Assembly (NCBI GenBank): GCA_963781265.1
Contig: CAWAFH010000004.1
Location: 1 to 64,000 of the forward strand
Length of the DNA: 64,000 nt
Reading direction: 5' to 3'
From: WHSW01 sp963781265
GTDB lineage: Bacteria; Actinomycetota; Thermoleophilia; Solirubrobacterales; 70-9
Shown: positions 24,999-33,345 of the stretch, one piece after another
How the letters are laid out: each line of letters starts with the position of its first letter
Position numbering within the stretch: position 1 is the stretch's first letter
Position numbers and translations under genes: made by a program
Notes under the pieces: generated by a model
What the model saw: only the letters and a program-made list of their open reading frames with translations
The model's database searches: none
What the model was told of the DNA's origin: nothing

Positions 24999-26783
24999 TC
25001 AGCACATGCCGGTGGGCGTGTGCTGAACCTTCCGCACGAGCCCACCGCCGGTGTACATGTGCACGCCGCACGGCAGGCACGGGTCGAAGCTGCGCACGGC
25101 GCGCATGATGTCCACGCCCTTGAAGTTCTCCGGGCCGTTCTCCTCGAAGATCGGGGTGTTCTGCACCGCGTCCTCGTAGGGGCCGGGAGTCCCGTAGACG
25201 TCGCGCACGCTCGCGTTCCACGGCGTCGGCGGGTAGGGCTGGTAGTTCGCGATCTTGCCGTCGCGGATCACCATGTGGTGGGAGAGCACGCCGCGGGCGG
25301 CCTCGTGGAAGCCGACGCTGACGGCCTCCTGCGGCACCTTGAAGTCGTTCCAGGACTTCGTCCGCCCGGCCCTGACCTCGGTGAACGCGCGCTCCAGGCA
25401 ATGCAGCCCGATCAGCGCCGAGTAGGCCTGGTGGTAGGTGCGCGCCCGATCGCGCTCGATCGCGTTCGACTTCTCCGGGACCTTCCACTCGAGCTCCATC
25501 TCGGGCGAATTCGCGGTCTTCGGCAGCACCATCTGGATCGACTCGCCGGTTGCCTTCGCGTAGCCGAAGTCGACCAGGCCCGCCTTCGCCGTGCACCACT
25601 GGCGCGCGAACGGCCCGCCGCCGGTGTCGCAGCAGACGTGGGTGTCGGTGCGCTTGTCGTACATGCGCGGCGAGACCACCCAGCTGTACTTGTCCGCGAA
25701 GTCGCGCTTCTGCGGCTTCGGGATCGTCACCTTGTTCCACGGGTGGTGCGGGTCGACCGGGTTGCCGAGCGGGTCCTGGGTAACGAAGGGCTGCTCGGAC
25801 TCGGTCCAGTCGTCGAAGTACGAGGAGCCCAGCAGGATCCTGATCATCAGGTTGATCTCGACCAGGTCGGTGCTGATCAGCTCACCGCCGAAGGCGACGC
25901 CGGGCGTGATGTACCGCTGGCGACCCCACTCGGTCATGTTCTCGTACTTGTAGTCGACGTAGTCCGGGTCGTCGAACGAGCCCCAGTTGACCAGGTTGGT
26001 CTCCCGGTAGCCGACCATGTCGTAGCCGGGCAGCTCGCGCAGGAAGAAGTCATAGAGGTCGTCGTGCATCGGCACCGACCGCTTGACGTAGTCGAAGTAC
26101 CGCATCAGCCGCACGTAGTAATCGGTCAGCGTCTGATGGGTGATGTGCGCGCTGCAGCCGCCGGGCATGATCGTCGACGGGTGCGTGTGCCGGCCGCCGA
26201 ACAGGCAGTACATCTCGCGCGTCCAGCGCGCCACCTGCAGCGTCTCGAGATAGAACTCGCCGGTGAACGGGTTCAGCGCCCGCATGATGTCGGCGATCGT
26301 GCGGTAGCCGTGGATGTCGGAGCTCGGCGCCAGGTCCTGCTCGGCCTTCTGGAGCAGGGTGGGGTTCGTCTCCTTGACCATCTGCTCGCAGAAGTCGACG
26401 TTGCACATGCAGTCGTTGAAGATCGCGTGATCGAACATGTAATCCGCGGTCTCGGCCAGGTTGAAGGCGAGGTCGCCGAGCGGTGGCGGCTTCACCCCGT
26501 ACGCCATGTTCTGGTTCAGGCACGAGCAGGTGCAGTGGTTGTCACCGCAGATGCCACAGATCCGGCTGGTGATGAAGTGCGCGTCGCGTGGATCGATGCC
26601 CTTCATGAAGATGTCGAATCCACGGAAGATCATCGACGTGCTGTAGCACTTGAGGACCTGCTGATTGGTGAAGTCGATCTCGGTATGGATGCCGAGCGAG
26701 CCGACGATCCGAGTGATCGGATCCCACGACATCTCCTTGACCATGACCTTCGAGTCGCCGCGCGGTGTCTCCACAGTCGCCAT
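24999..26783 (-). CDS. hhyL: [NiFe]-hydrogenase large subunit, group 1h-type
   Basis: This 594-residue catalytic subunit oxidises H2 at the NiFe(CN)2CO site. The L1 motif RICGICGDNH (about residue 73) and L2 motif SFDPCLPCGVHMY near the C-terminus carry the four nickel-binding Cys. The form of both motifs fits the high-affinity group 1h (formerly group 5) enzymes. A 19-residue tail after GVH is the expected maturation signal. The N-terminus reads KEMSWDPITRIVGSLGIHTE. It is cytoplasmic with no membrane segment. It lies 18 nt after the small-subunit gene. Confidence 0.95.
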   Translation of the reverse strand: MATVETPRGDSKVMVKEMSWDPITRIVGSLGIHTEIDFTNQQVLKCYSTSMIFRGFDIFMKGIDPRDAHFITSRICGICGDNHCTCSCLNQNMAYGVKPPPLGDLAFNLAETADYMFDHAIFNDCMCNVDFCEQMVKETNPTLLQKAEQDLAPSSDIHGYRTIADIMRALNPFTGEFYLETLQVARWTREMYCLFGGRHTHPSTIMPGGCSAHITHQTLTDYYVRLMRYFDYVKRSVPMHDDLYDFFLRELPGYDMVGYRETNLVNWGSFDDPDYVDYKYENMTEWGRQRYITPGVAFGGELISTDLVEINLMIRILLGSSYFDDWTESEQPFVTQDPLGNPVDPHHPWNKVTIPKPQKRDFADKYSWVVSPRMYDKRTDTHVCCDTGGGPFARQWCTAKAGLVDFGYAKATGESIQMVLPKTANSPEMELEWKVPEKSNAIERDRARTYHQAYSALIGLHCLERAFTEVRAGRTKSWNDFKVPQEAVSVGFHEAARGVLSHHMVIRDGKIANYQPYPPTPWNASVRDVYGTPGPYEDAVQNTPIFEENGPENFKGVDIMRAVRSFDPCLPCGVHMYTGGGLVRKVQHTPTGMC

Positions 26784-26801
26784 GAGTGATTCCTCTCTTC
26801 C

Positions 26802-27872
26802 CTATGAGTAGTTGCGCGGCCGATAGCCGGTCTGGAGGCTGCCGGCTGGCTTGCGCCACTCCGGCTCGACGTCGAACTTCGTGCGGATATTGCGGTGGCG
26901 GAAGTAGTGGAACATCCGCCCGAAGGTGAACTGCTCGAATGCCGCCGCCATGCGGCCGTTCGGGTCCTCGTCCATGAACGGCATGAACTTGTCGGGGAAG
27001 CCGGGCATCGTGCACGCCATGCAGATGCCGCCCACGTTCGGGCAGCCGCCGTAGCCGTCGACCCAGCCGCGAACCGGGACGTTGCACTTGACCACCGGCC
27101 CCTTGCACCCGAGCTTCACCAGGCACCGGGGATCGTCGCCGTACTCCGTGGCGAACTGGCCCTCCTCGGTGAAGCCGGCGCGGTTGCAGCCCTCGCGCAC
27201 CGTGCGGCCGAACAGCCAGCGCGGGCGCAGTTGCTCGTCGAGGTCCGGTACGGGCGCGCGCCCGGCGAGGTGCAGGGCGAGGTAGAGCAGCACCTCGGTC
27301 ATGTTGTCCGGCTGCGCCGGGCAGCCCGGGATGTTCACCACCGGCAGCCCCGCCGCCGACTTGTAGTCCCAGCCGAGGTGATCGGCCACGCCCATCGCGC
27401 CGGTCGGGTTGTTCTTCATCGCCGGGATCCCGCCGTAGGTCGCGCAGGTTCCGATCGCGACCACCGCCGCGGCCTTCGGCGCCAGGCGGTCGAGCCAGTC
27501 GCTCGTGGTGATCGGCTGCCCGGTCTCCGGGTCGTCGCCGATCGCCGCCCAGTGGCCCTCGCCGGAGAGCTTCTCGTTCGGGATCGAGCCCTCCACACAG
27601 AGCACGAACGGGTCGAGCTCGCCGCGCTCGGCCCGCCACCACCACTCGATGAACTCCGGGCCGTTCTCGTAGGCGAGCACCGGGTTGTGGACGATCACCT
27701 TCGGCATCCCGGGGATCGACTGGGTGATGATGTCCTCGAGGCTCGGGTTGACGGCGGAGGTCATCGCGACCGAATCGCCGTCGCAGGAGAGGCCGGTAGT
27801 CATCCAGATCACGTGCGCCTCGACCGCCTCGGTCTTCGACTGATCCGGAACGAACTCTGTGCTCACGGCCAT
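26802..27872 (-). CDS. hhyS: [NiFe]-hydrogenase small subunit, group 1h-type
   Basis: This 356-residue FeS subunit carries electrons away from the NiFe site. The proximal motif reads TTGLSCDGDSVAM, with Asp where standard enzymes have a second Cys, a hallmark of group 1h. AIGTCATYGG and VVNIPGCPAQPDN give the other proximal ligands. The distal/medial region reads VREGCNRAGF, CLVKLGCKG, GYGGCPNVGGICMAC; the usual distal His (VHxxC) is Arg here. There is no twin-arginine signal and no C-terminal membrane anchor, so the enzyme is cytoplasmic. It lies 24 nt after hypE. Confidence 0.95.
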   Translation of the reverse strand: MAVSTEFVPDQSKTEAVEAHVIWMTTGLSCDGDSVAMTSAVNPSLEDIITQSIPGMPKVIVHNPVLAYENGPEFIEWWWRAERGELDPFVLCVEGSIPNEKLSGEGHWAAIGDDPETGQPITTSDWLDRLAPKAAAVVAIGTCATYGGIPAMKNNPTGAMGVADHLGWDYKSAAGLPVVNIPGCPAQPDNMTEVLLYLALHLAGRAPVPDLDEQLRPRWLFGRTVREGCNRAGFTEEGQFATEYGDDPRCLVKLGCKGPVVKCNVPVRGWVDGYGGCPNVGGICMACTMPGFPDKFMPFMDEDPNGRMAAAFEQFTFGRMFHYFRHRNIRTKFDVEPEWRKPAGSLQTGYRPRNYS

Positions 27873-27896
27873 TTGCGCTCTCCTGTCAGGTTGTGG

Positions 27897-29033
27897 TCAA
27901 CAGATCCTCGGTAGTGGGTCGCCGGCGAGCAGGTCCATCACCCGCCGGCCTCCGAAAGCGGTGTCGACGAGGACCATCCCGGGCGGCTCCGCCCGGACCT
28001 CGGCGATCTCGGTCGCGGCCTCGCAGCCGGGAACCGCACGCAACGCTGCGAGCGCTGCGTCCGCTGCCTCGACGGCGACGAAGACGACCATCACCCCCTC
28101 GTTGGCGACGTACATCGGGTCGATTCCAAGCAGTTCCGCGGCGCCCGCCACCTCGGCGGCGACCGGGATCGAGGCCTCGTCGACGGCGATCCCCACCGCC
28201 GACGCTCGGGCGAGCTCGTTGAGCACGGTGGCGACGCCGCCGCGGGTCGCGTCGCGGATCGTGCGCAGGTCGGGGCCGGCGGCGTCGAGCAGGGCGTCCA
28301 CAGCGGGCCACAGCGGGCGGGTGTCGGAGACGACGTCGGCCTCCAGCCCGAGCTCGCCGCGGGCGAGCATGATCGCGGTCCCGTGCTCGCCGATCGTGCG
28401 CGAGACCAGGACCCGGTCGCCCGGGCGCAGCGAGCCGGTCGAGAGCGCGGCTCGCGGGTCGCGCCGGCCGACCCCGCTCGTGCAGACGTACATGCCGTCG
28501 GCCAGCCCGCGCTCGACGACCTTCGTGTCGCCGGTGACGACGCTGACGCCCGCCGCCTCGGCGGCGGCCGCGATCGCCTCGACCTCGCCGCGCAGCACGC
28601 TCGCCTCGAGCCCCTCTTCGAGCACGAGGGCGAGGCTGAGCGCGAGCGGCCTGGCCCCGGCGACCGCGAGGTCGTTGGCGGTGCCGTTGACGGCGAGCTC
28701 GCCGATCGAGCCGCCGGGGAACACGAGCGGCTTGACGACGAACGTGTCGGTGGTCAGCGCGATCCCGACCCCGTCGACCTCGAGCACCGCCGCGTCGCCC
28801 AGTTCCTGGAGCTGCTCGGAGCCGAACGCGGGCGCGAACAGGCCCTCGATCAGGGTCTGGGTCGCCTTGCCGCCGGCCCCGTGGGCCATCGTGATCCGCT
28901 CGTCCTTGAACCGCGGCCGCTTCGCCCGCGTCGTCTCGATGATCTGATTGATCCGCGCCTCGCGGGAATCACCGACCGGCGACCTGGTCCGCTTCGCGTC
29001 CGCCGCCGCCGGGTTTGCCGCGGGGCGGGGCAT
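27897..29033 (-). CDS. hypE: Carbamoyl dehydratase HypE
   Basis: HypE (378 residues) takes the carbamoyl group from HypF onto its C-terminal Cys and dehydrates it to thiocyanate using ATP. The required C-terminal PRIC is present as PLPRIC. The AIRS-type fold shows MAHGAGGKATQTLIEGLFAP, TTDTFVVKPLVFPGGSIGEL, NGTANDLAVAGA and RDATRGGVATVLNELA. An N-terminal extension of about 45 residues rich in Ala, Arg and Pro precedes the fold; the ATG of MAHGAGG could be an alternative start. The start at 29033 overlaps the hypD stop. Confidence 0.95.
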   Translation of the reverse strand: MPRPAANPAAADAKRTRSPVGDSREARINQIIETTRAKRPRFKDERITMAHGAGGKATQTLIEGLFAPAFGSEQLQELGDAAVLEVDGVGIALTTDTFVVKPLVFPGGSIGELAVNGTANDLAVAGARPLALSLALVLEEGLEASVLRGEVEAIAAAAEAAGVSVVTGDTKVVERGLADGMYVCTSGVGRRDPRAALSTGSLRPGDRVLVSRTIGEHGTAIMLARGELGLEADVVSDTRPLWPAVDALLDAAGPDLRTIRDATRGGVATVLNELARASAVGIAVDEASIPVAAEVAGAAELLGIDPMYVANEGVMVVFVAVEAADAALAALRAVPGCEAATEIAEVRAEPPGMVLVDTAFGGRRVMDLLAGDPLPRIC

Positions 29034-30151
29034 CAGGCCGTCACCTCGGCCCGGTCGGTGATCCGGCCGTAGTTGTAGTAGGCGGCGCAGGCCCCCTCGG
29101 GGGAGACCATGCACGTGCCGATCGCGTGCTCGGGCGTGCACGCGGTACCGAAGACCTTGCACTCCCAGGGCTTGATCACGCCCTTGAGGACCTCGCCGCA
29201 CTGGCATGCCTTCGGGTCGGCGACCCGGACGCCGGGGACCTCGTAGCGAAGCTCGGCGTCGTAGTCCGCGTATGCCTCGGAGAGCTTCAGCGCGCTCTGC
29301 GAGATGAACCCGAGCCCGCGCCACTCGAAGTGGGGCCGCAGCTCGAACACCTCGGCCATCACCTTGAGCGCCGCCGGGTTGCCGTCGTAGGGGACGACGC
29401 GCTTGTACTGGTTCTCGACCTCGCAGCGGCCCTCGGCCAGCTGGGCGACGATCATCCGGATCGAGGCGAGGATGTCGAGCGGTTCGAACCCGGCGGTGAC
29501 CAGCGGCTTGCCGTAGCCGGCGGGGATGAACTCGAACGGGCGCACGCCGACGATCGTCGAGACGTGGCCCGGTCCGATGAACCCGTCGAGGCGCAGGTCG
29601 GGCGACTCGAGCAGCGCGCGCAGGGGCGGCACGATCGTCACATGGCTGCACATGCAGAGGAAGTTGGCGACGCCCTCGGCCTTGGCGCGCTTCAGGGTGA
29701 GGGCGGTGGAGGGGGCGGTGGTCTCGAACCCGATCGCGAAGAAGACGACGGTCCGGTCCGGGTTCTGCTTCGCGATCCGCAGCGCGTCGAGCGGCGAGTA
29801 GACCATCCGGATGTCGGCGCCGGCGGCCTTCGCGTCGAGGAAGGTCCCGTCCGAGCCCGGCACTCGCATCATGTCGCCGAAGCAGGTCAGGATCACCTCC
29901 TCGTTGCGGGCGAGCGCGATCCCGTCGTCGACCCGGCCCATCGGGATCACGCAGACGGGGCATCCCGGGCCGTGGACGAGCTCGACGTTGTCCGGCAGCA
30001 GGTCCGCGATCCCGTACTTGTAGATCGAGTGGGTGTGGCCGCCGCACACCTCCATCAGCTTGTAGTGGTGGTTCGGGTCGACGGCGGCGAGGATCTCCCC
30101 GGCGAGCGCCGGCGCCAGCTCCGCGTCACGGAATTCGTCGACGAATCTCAT
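29033..30151 (-). CDS. hypD: Hydrogenase assembly FeS protein HypD
   Basis: HypD (372 residues) is the scaffold on which Fe(CN)2CO is built with HypC and HypE. Conserved motifs are MEVCGGHTHSIYKYGI, HGPGCPVCVIP, FFAIGFETTAP, CSHVTIVPP and GFIGPGHVSTI. The C-terminal cluster motif reads CQCGEVLKGVIKPWEC and EHAIGTCMVSPEGACAAYY for the [4Fe-4S]. Start MRFVDEFRDAE at 30151, overlapping the stop of the second HypC-like gene (ATGA). Confidence 0.95.
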   Translation of the reverse strand: MRFVDEFRDAELAPALAGEILAAVDPNHHYKLMEVCGGHTHSIYKYGIADLLPDNVELVHGPGCPVCVIPMGRVDDGIALARNEEVILTCFGDMMRVPGSDGTFLDAKAAGADIRMVYSPLDALRIAKQNPDRTVVFFAIGFETTAPSTALTLKRAKAEGVANFLCMCSHVTIVPPLRALLESPDLRLDGFIGPGHVSTIVGVRPFEFIPAGYGKPLVTAGFEPLDILASIRMIVAQLAEGRCEVENQYKRVVPYDGNPAALKVMAEVFELRPHFEWRGLGFISQSALKLSEAYADYDAELRYEVPGVRVADPKACQCGEVLKGVIKPWECKVFGTACTPEHAIGTCMVSPEGACAAYYNYGRITDRAEVTA

Positions 30152-30351
30152 GACGCGATTGCGGTTCCCGCGTGGACCAGCAGCTCGTCGTCGACGGCCA
30201 CCGGCTGGACGAGCGCGATCTCCACCGTGTGGTGAGCGCCGTCGGCGTCCGCGCACAGCGCGAGCTCACGCGCCTCATCGATCCTCAGCACGATCATCGA
30301 CTGGGCGACGTCGCCACAGGTGATGCAGTGCTCGTCCTGACAAGCCGTCAC
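30148..30351 (-). CDS. Second HypC/HupF-like protein
   Basis: This 67-residue small beta-barrel-like protein starts MTACQDEHCITCGDVAQSMI and ends ALVQPVAVDDELLVHAGTAI, the typical HypC/HupF ending. Unlike true HypC it lacks the N-terminal Met-Cys, and instead has three Cys near the start (C4, C9, C12). The CITCxDVA pattern is known, from memory, in actinobacterial hydrogenase loci. It may be a second carrier for the Fe(CN)2CO unit or bind another metal. It overlaps hypC and hypD by 4 nt each. Confidence 0.75.
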   Translation of the reverse strand: MTACQDEHCITCGDVAQSMIVLRIDEARELALCADADGAHHTVEIALVQPVAVDDELLVHAGTAIAS

Positions 30352-30626
30352 TCGATCACGCTCGCCTTCAGCTCCTCGAGCTCGGCCTCGTAGTCGGCGC
30401 CCATCCCCTCGAGCATGCGCCGCGTCGCGATCGCCTCCTCCTCGTCGACCTTCGAGATCGCGAAGCCGACGTGGATCAGGACCCAGTCGCCCACCTCGGC
30501 TGCCCCGGTTTCCTCGTCGAGCAGGCCGATGTTGACCTTGCGGCGAACCCCCGCGACGTCGACGAGCGCCAGGCGGTTGGCTTCATCGACGACCTCCAAC
30601 ACTTGGCCGGGAATCGCCAGGCACAC
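30348..30626 (-). CDS. hypC: Hydrogenase assembly chaperone HypC
   Basis: This 92-residue OB-fold chaperone binds iron through its N-terminal Cys2 (MCLAIPGQVLEV) and brings Fe(CN)2CO from HypD to the large subunit. It shows GDWVLIHVGFAISKVDEEEA, and the C-terminal helix is longer than in E. coli HypC. The GTG start at 30626 is supported by a strong GGAGGAGG about 10 nt upstream. It is the first hyp gene after a 111-nt gap behind the PadR gene, so a promoter may lie in 30627-30737, though no convincing -35/-10 pair is visible. Confidence 0.95.
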   Translation of the reverse strand: MCLAIPGQVLEVVDEANRLALVDVAGVRRKVNIGLLDEETGAAEVGDWVLIHVGFAISKVDEEEAIATRRMLEGMGADYEAELEELKASVIE

Positions 30627-30737
30627 GCCGAGTCAACCTCCTCCCCCCGGAGCCGGATGGTGCGTCCCACCCGTGGGTCGGCGCGAAGCTATGCGCATTC
30701 GGCTGCGAGCGTAAGTGCCGTCTGCAGTGTGTGTTTC

Positions 30738-31181
30738 TCACCTATCGGGCAGGGCGCCCGCGCGGCCCTCGGCGGCTGCCCGGTGGGCGGCCATCCGGCC
30801 CGTCACGGCGCGTCGCGTTGGGCTCCCGGACGGCAGCCGCCTCGCCCGCAGGTAGCGGCTCAGAAACGAGTCGATCCGACGCTCGCCGTCGGCGAGGTCG
30901 GAGGCGCGGCGGTCGAGCTCGGCGATCCCGCCCTCGGTCAGCGAGTAGACCCGCTTGCGGGGACCGGTCGCCGAATCGCGCCACCCCGATTGGACGAGGC
31001 CCTCCTTCTCCAGGCGGCGGAGCGATCGGTACAGCGCCCCGGGGTCGGATCGGTCGAATCCGAAGGCGCAGACGCTCTCGAGCAGCTCATAGCCGTGGGC
31101 CTCGCCGTCCTCGCGCAGCAACAGCAGCAGGCAGGGGCGCAGGAAGTCCTTCGGCAGGCCTGAGCTGACCGCGTGGGGCAC
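30738..31181 (-). CDS. PadR-family transcriptional regulator
   Basis: This 147-residue protein has a PadR winged helix: LRPCLLLLLREDGEAHGYEL, DPGALYRSLRRLEKEGLVQS, and the wing ATGPRKRVYSLTEGGIAELD, followed by a dimerisation helix. It is first in line before hypC on the same strand, so it may control the hydrogenase operon and possibly itself. PadR proteins usually repress and are released by a small ligand, and the ligand is unknown. The C-terminal 30 residues are basic and probably unstructured. Confidence 0.8.
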   Translation of the reverse strand: MPHAVSSGLPKDFLRPCLLLLLREDGEAHGYELLESVCAFGFDRSDPGALYRSLRRLEKEGLVQSGWRDSATGPRKRVYSLTEGGIAELDRRASDLADGERRIDSFLSRYLRARRLPSGSPTRRAVTGRMAAHRAAAEGRAGALPDR

Positions 31182-31289
31182 CTCCCTCAGCTCTCCGCAA
31201 AGCGTCGCTCGGCCATCTCTCCTCGTCGCCTCGACCGCGCCCGAGTCTATACCCGCGACCGAGGCGGTCCACGCACCCGAGGTGGATGG

Positions 31290-32252
31290 TCAGCGGCGCA
31301 CGCCGTTGAGCTGTCGCACCGCCGCGAACAGGCCGCCGATCGCGAACTGGTCGACGGCGAGGATCGATGGGCGCAGCCCGCGCTGCGCGATGCACTGCTG
31401 GGCGCGGCCGTAGATCACGTCGCGCGAGTTGACCGCCTCCGAGGTCGCGAAGTCGGTCTCGGGCGGTGGCGTCGACGGCGACCAGTGGTTGATCAAGAAC
31501 AGCGACCCGGTGGTGCCGCCGCGGTTCGGCTGGCAGCTGCCCGGCCAGTTCGCCGGGTCGATCAGCATCGTCGGCGGGTTGAAGTTGAACGGGGTCTCCT
31601 GGACGATCCCGTCGTAGGCGTTGTGGTACCACGGGTAGGCCGCCCCGGCGTCACGCTCGGCGAGCACGACGACCTGCTGGTGGGTGCGGATCATCCGACG
31701 CAGCGTCGGCCACCGCGGCCCCGGCTGGCCGCTGTAGACGTAGTCGATCAGGCCGCTCTCCTGCATCGCGGTCGCGAAGTCGTCGGCCGTGATCTTGTCC
31801 TCGTTGATGATCGCGAGGACGTTGTTGGGCCGCCGGCGGATGAACTTGCGGATCGAGCGCAGCGCCGGCACCAGGGGCGTCGCTCCGATCTGGCACGCGA
31901 CGTGGCACAGATAGAGGCCACGCTCGCCGGGTCCGCCGGCGCCGTCGTCGTCGGTGTTGACGGTCCCGTCGGGCTGCAGCAGCCCGTAGTGAGTGTCGAT
32001 GAGCAGCGCTCGGATCCCGGTCTCGAGCTGGTCGGGGATCGCGACCGACTGGTTCGGGATCTTCCACCCCAGCGACGCCGCCGACATCGCGTTGTGGGCG
32101 CCGGGGAGGGTGACCTGGTTGAACGGCCGGGAGCACAGCGGCGCCGCCCCGTTGCAGCGCATCTCGCGCTTCGCCTCGGCCGGCGCCGCCGCGGCCGCGA
32201 GCGTGGCCAGGACCGCGAGCGCTGCGGCGATTGGGAGCATCCGTGCCCTCAC
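31290..32252 (-). CDS. Secreted PI-PLC X-domain-like protein
   Basis: This 320-residue exported protein has a signal peptide (MLPIAAALAVLATLAAAAAP, cut near AEAK) and a PLC-like phosphodiesterase TIM barrel. VTLPGAHNAMSAASLG carries the first catalytic His. IRALLIDTHYGLL carries the metal or substrate Asp, and LCHVAC the second His. Bacterial PI-PLC-like enzymes cleave phosphoinositides or related head groups, and the substrate is not evident. It starts 67 nt before moaA in a divergent arrangement. Confidence 0.75.
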   Translation of the reverse strand: MRARMLPIAAALAVLATLAAAAAPAEAKREMRCNGAAPLCSRPFNQVTLPGAHNAMSAASLGWKIPNQSVAIPDQLETGIRALLIDTHYGLLQPDGTVNTDDDGAGGPGERGLYLCHVACQIGATPLVPALRSIRKFIRRRPNNVLAIINEDKITADDFATAMQESGLIDYVYSGQPGPRWPTLRRMIRTHQQVVVLAERDAGAAYPWYHNAYDGIVQETPFNFNPPTMLIDPANWPGSCQPNRGGTTGSLFLINHWSPSTPPPETDFATSEAVNSRDVIYGRAQQCIAQRGLRPSILAVDQFAIGGLFAAVRQLNGVRR

Positions 32253-32319
32253 CGCCGCAACGCTAGCCCAAACGTCGGGCCGCGGCTCCCGCGCGCGCGG
32301 CCCGCGTATCCTCGGTGGG

Positions 32320-33309
32320 GTGGAGCCCCTGCTCGACGCTCACGGGAGGACGATCAACGACCTGCGGGTCTCGGTCACCGACCGCTGCAACTTCCGCTGT
32401 CGCTACTGCATGCCCGCCGAGGGGATGCGCTGGCTCGACCGGGCCGACCTGCTCAGCTTCGAGGAGATCGAGCGGCTGGTCCGGGTGCTCGCGGGTCTCG
32501 GGATCACCGATGTGCGGCTGACCGGCGGCGAGCCGCTGGCGCGCCGCGACTTCCCCGACCTGGTCGCGATGCTGCGCCGGGTCGAGGGGATCGAGGACCT
32601 GTCGATGACCACGAACGGCTACCTGCTCGAGCGCCATGCCGACGCCCTGGTCGCGGCGGGGATCGACCGGGTCAACGTCTCGATCGACTCGCTCGCCCGC
32701 GACCGCTTCCACGAGATCACTCGCCGCGACGCGCTCCCGGAGGTGCTGCGCGGGCTCGCGGCGATCGCCGCGCATGAGCGCGTGCGGCCGATCAAGGTCA
32801 ACGCCGTGGCGATGCGCGACTTCACGGAGGCTGAGGCGATCGGCTTCGCCGAGCTGGCCCGGTCGAGCGACTACCAGGTGCGGTTCATCGAGTTCATGCC
32901 ACTCGACGGGGATCGCAACTGGAGCCCCGATCAGGTCCTGACCGGGGACGAGCTGCGGGCGATCATCGACGCGATCTACCCGCTCGAGGCGCTGCCGCGC
33001 GAGCCGCACGCGACCGCGCGGGTCTTCCGCTTCGCCGACGGCGCCGGCGAGATCGGCTTCATCAACCCGGTCTCCGAGCCGTTTTGCGCCGACTGCAACC
33101 GGATCCGGCTGACCGCGGAGGGCGAGCTGCGCACCTGCCTGTTCTCGCTGCGCGAGACCGACCTGCGCGAGCCGCTGCGCGCCGGGGCGACCGACGCCGA
33201 GCTCGAGACGATCATCCGCGAGGCGGTCTGGCGCAAGGAGCTCAAGCACCGGGTCAACGAGCCCGGCTTCGTCGCGCCGCCGCGGACGATGAGCGCGATC
33301 GGCGGCTGA
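32320..33309 (+). CDS. moaA: GTP 3',8-cyclase MoaA
   Basis: MoaA (329 residues) is the radical-SAM enzyme for the first step of molybdenum cofactor synthesis. The SAM cluster motif is CNFRCRYCMP. The second C-terminal cluster uses CADCNRIRL and a later Cys in LRTCLFSL. TGGEPLARRDF and the C-terminal Gly-Gly (SAIGG) needed for activity are present. The GTG start at 32320 is chosen because VEPLLDAHGRTINDLRVS aligns with family N-termini. It opens the molybdenum island. Confidence 0.95.
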   Translation: MEPLLDAHGRTINDLRVSVTDRCNFRCRYCMPAEGMRWLDRADLLSFEEIERLVRVLAGLGITDVRLTGGEPLARRDFPDLVAMLRRVEGIEDLSMTTNGYLLERHADALVAAGIDRVNVSIDSLARDRFHEITRRDALPEVLRGLAAIAAHERVRPIKVNAVAMRDFTEAEAIGFAELARSSDYQVRFIEFMPLDGDRNWSPDQVLTGDELRAIIDAIYPLEALPREPHATARVFRFADGAGEIGFINPVSEPFCADCNRIRLTAEGELRTCLFSLRETDLREPLRAGATDAELETIIREAVWRKELKHRVNEPGFVAPPRTMSAIGG

Positions 33310-33345
33310 GCGCCGGGGGCGGCCGTCGAGCCGCACCGAGGCGGC

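Noticed and set aside
26784..31181. A HucM-like scaffold gene for the hydrogenase
   Set aside because: No extra ORF fits between the subunit and hyp genes. The gaps are too short, and no scaffold-like membrane protein is encoded in the operon.
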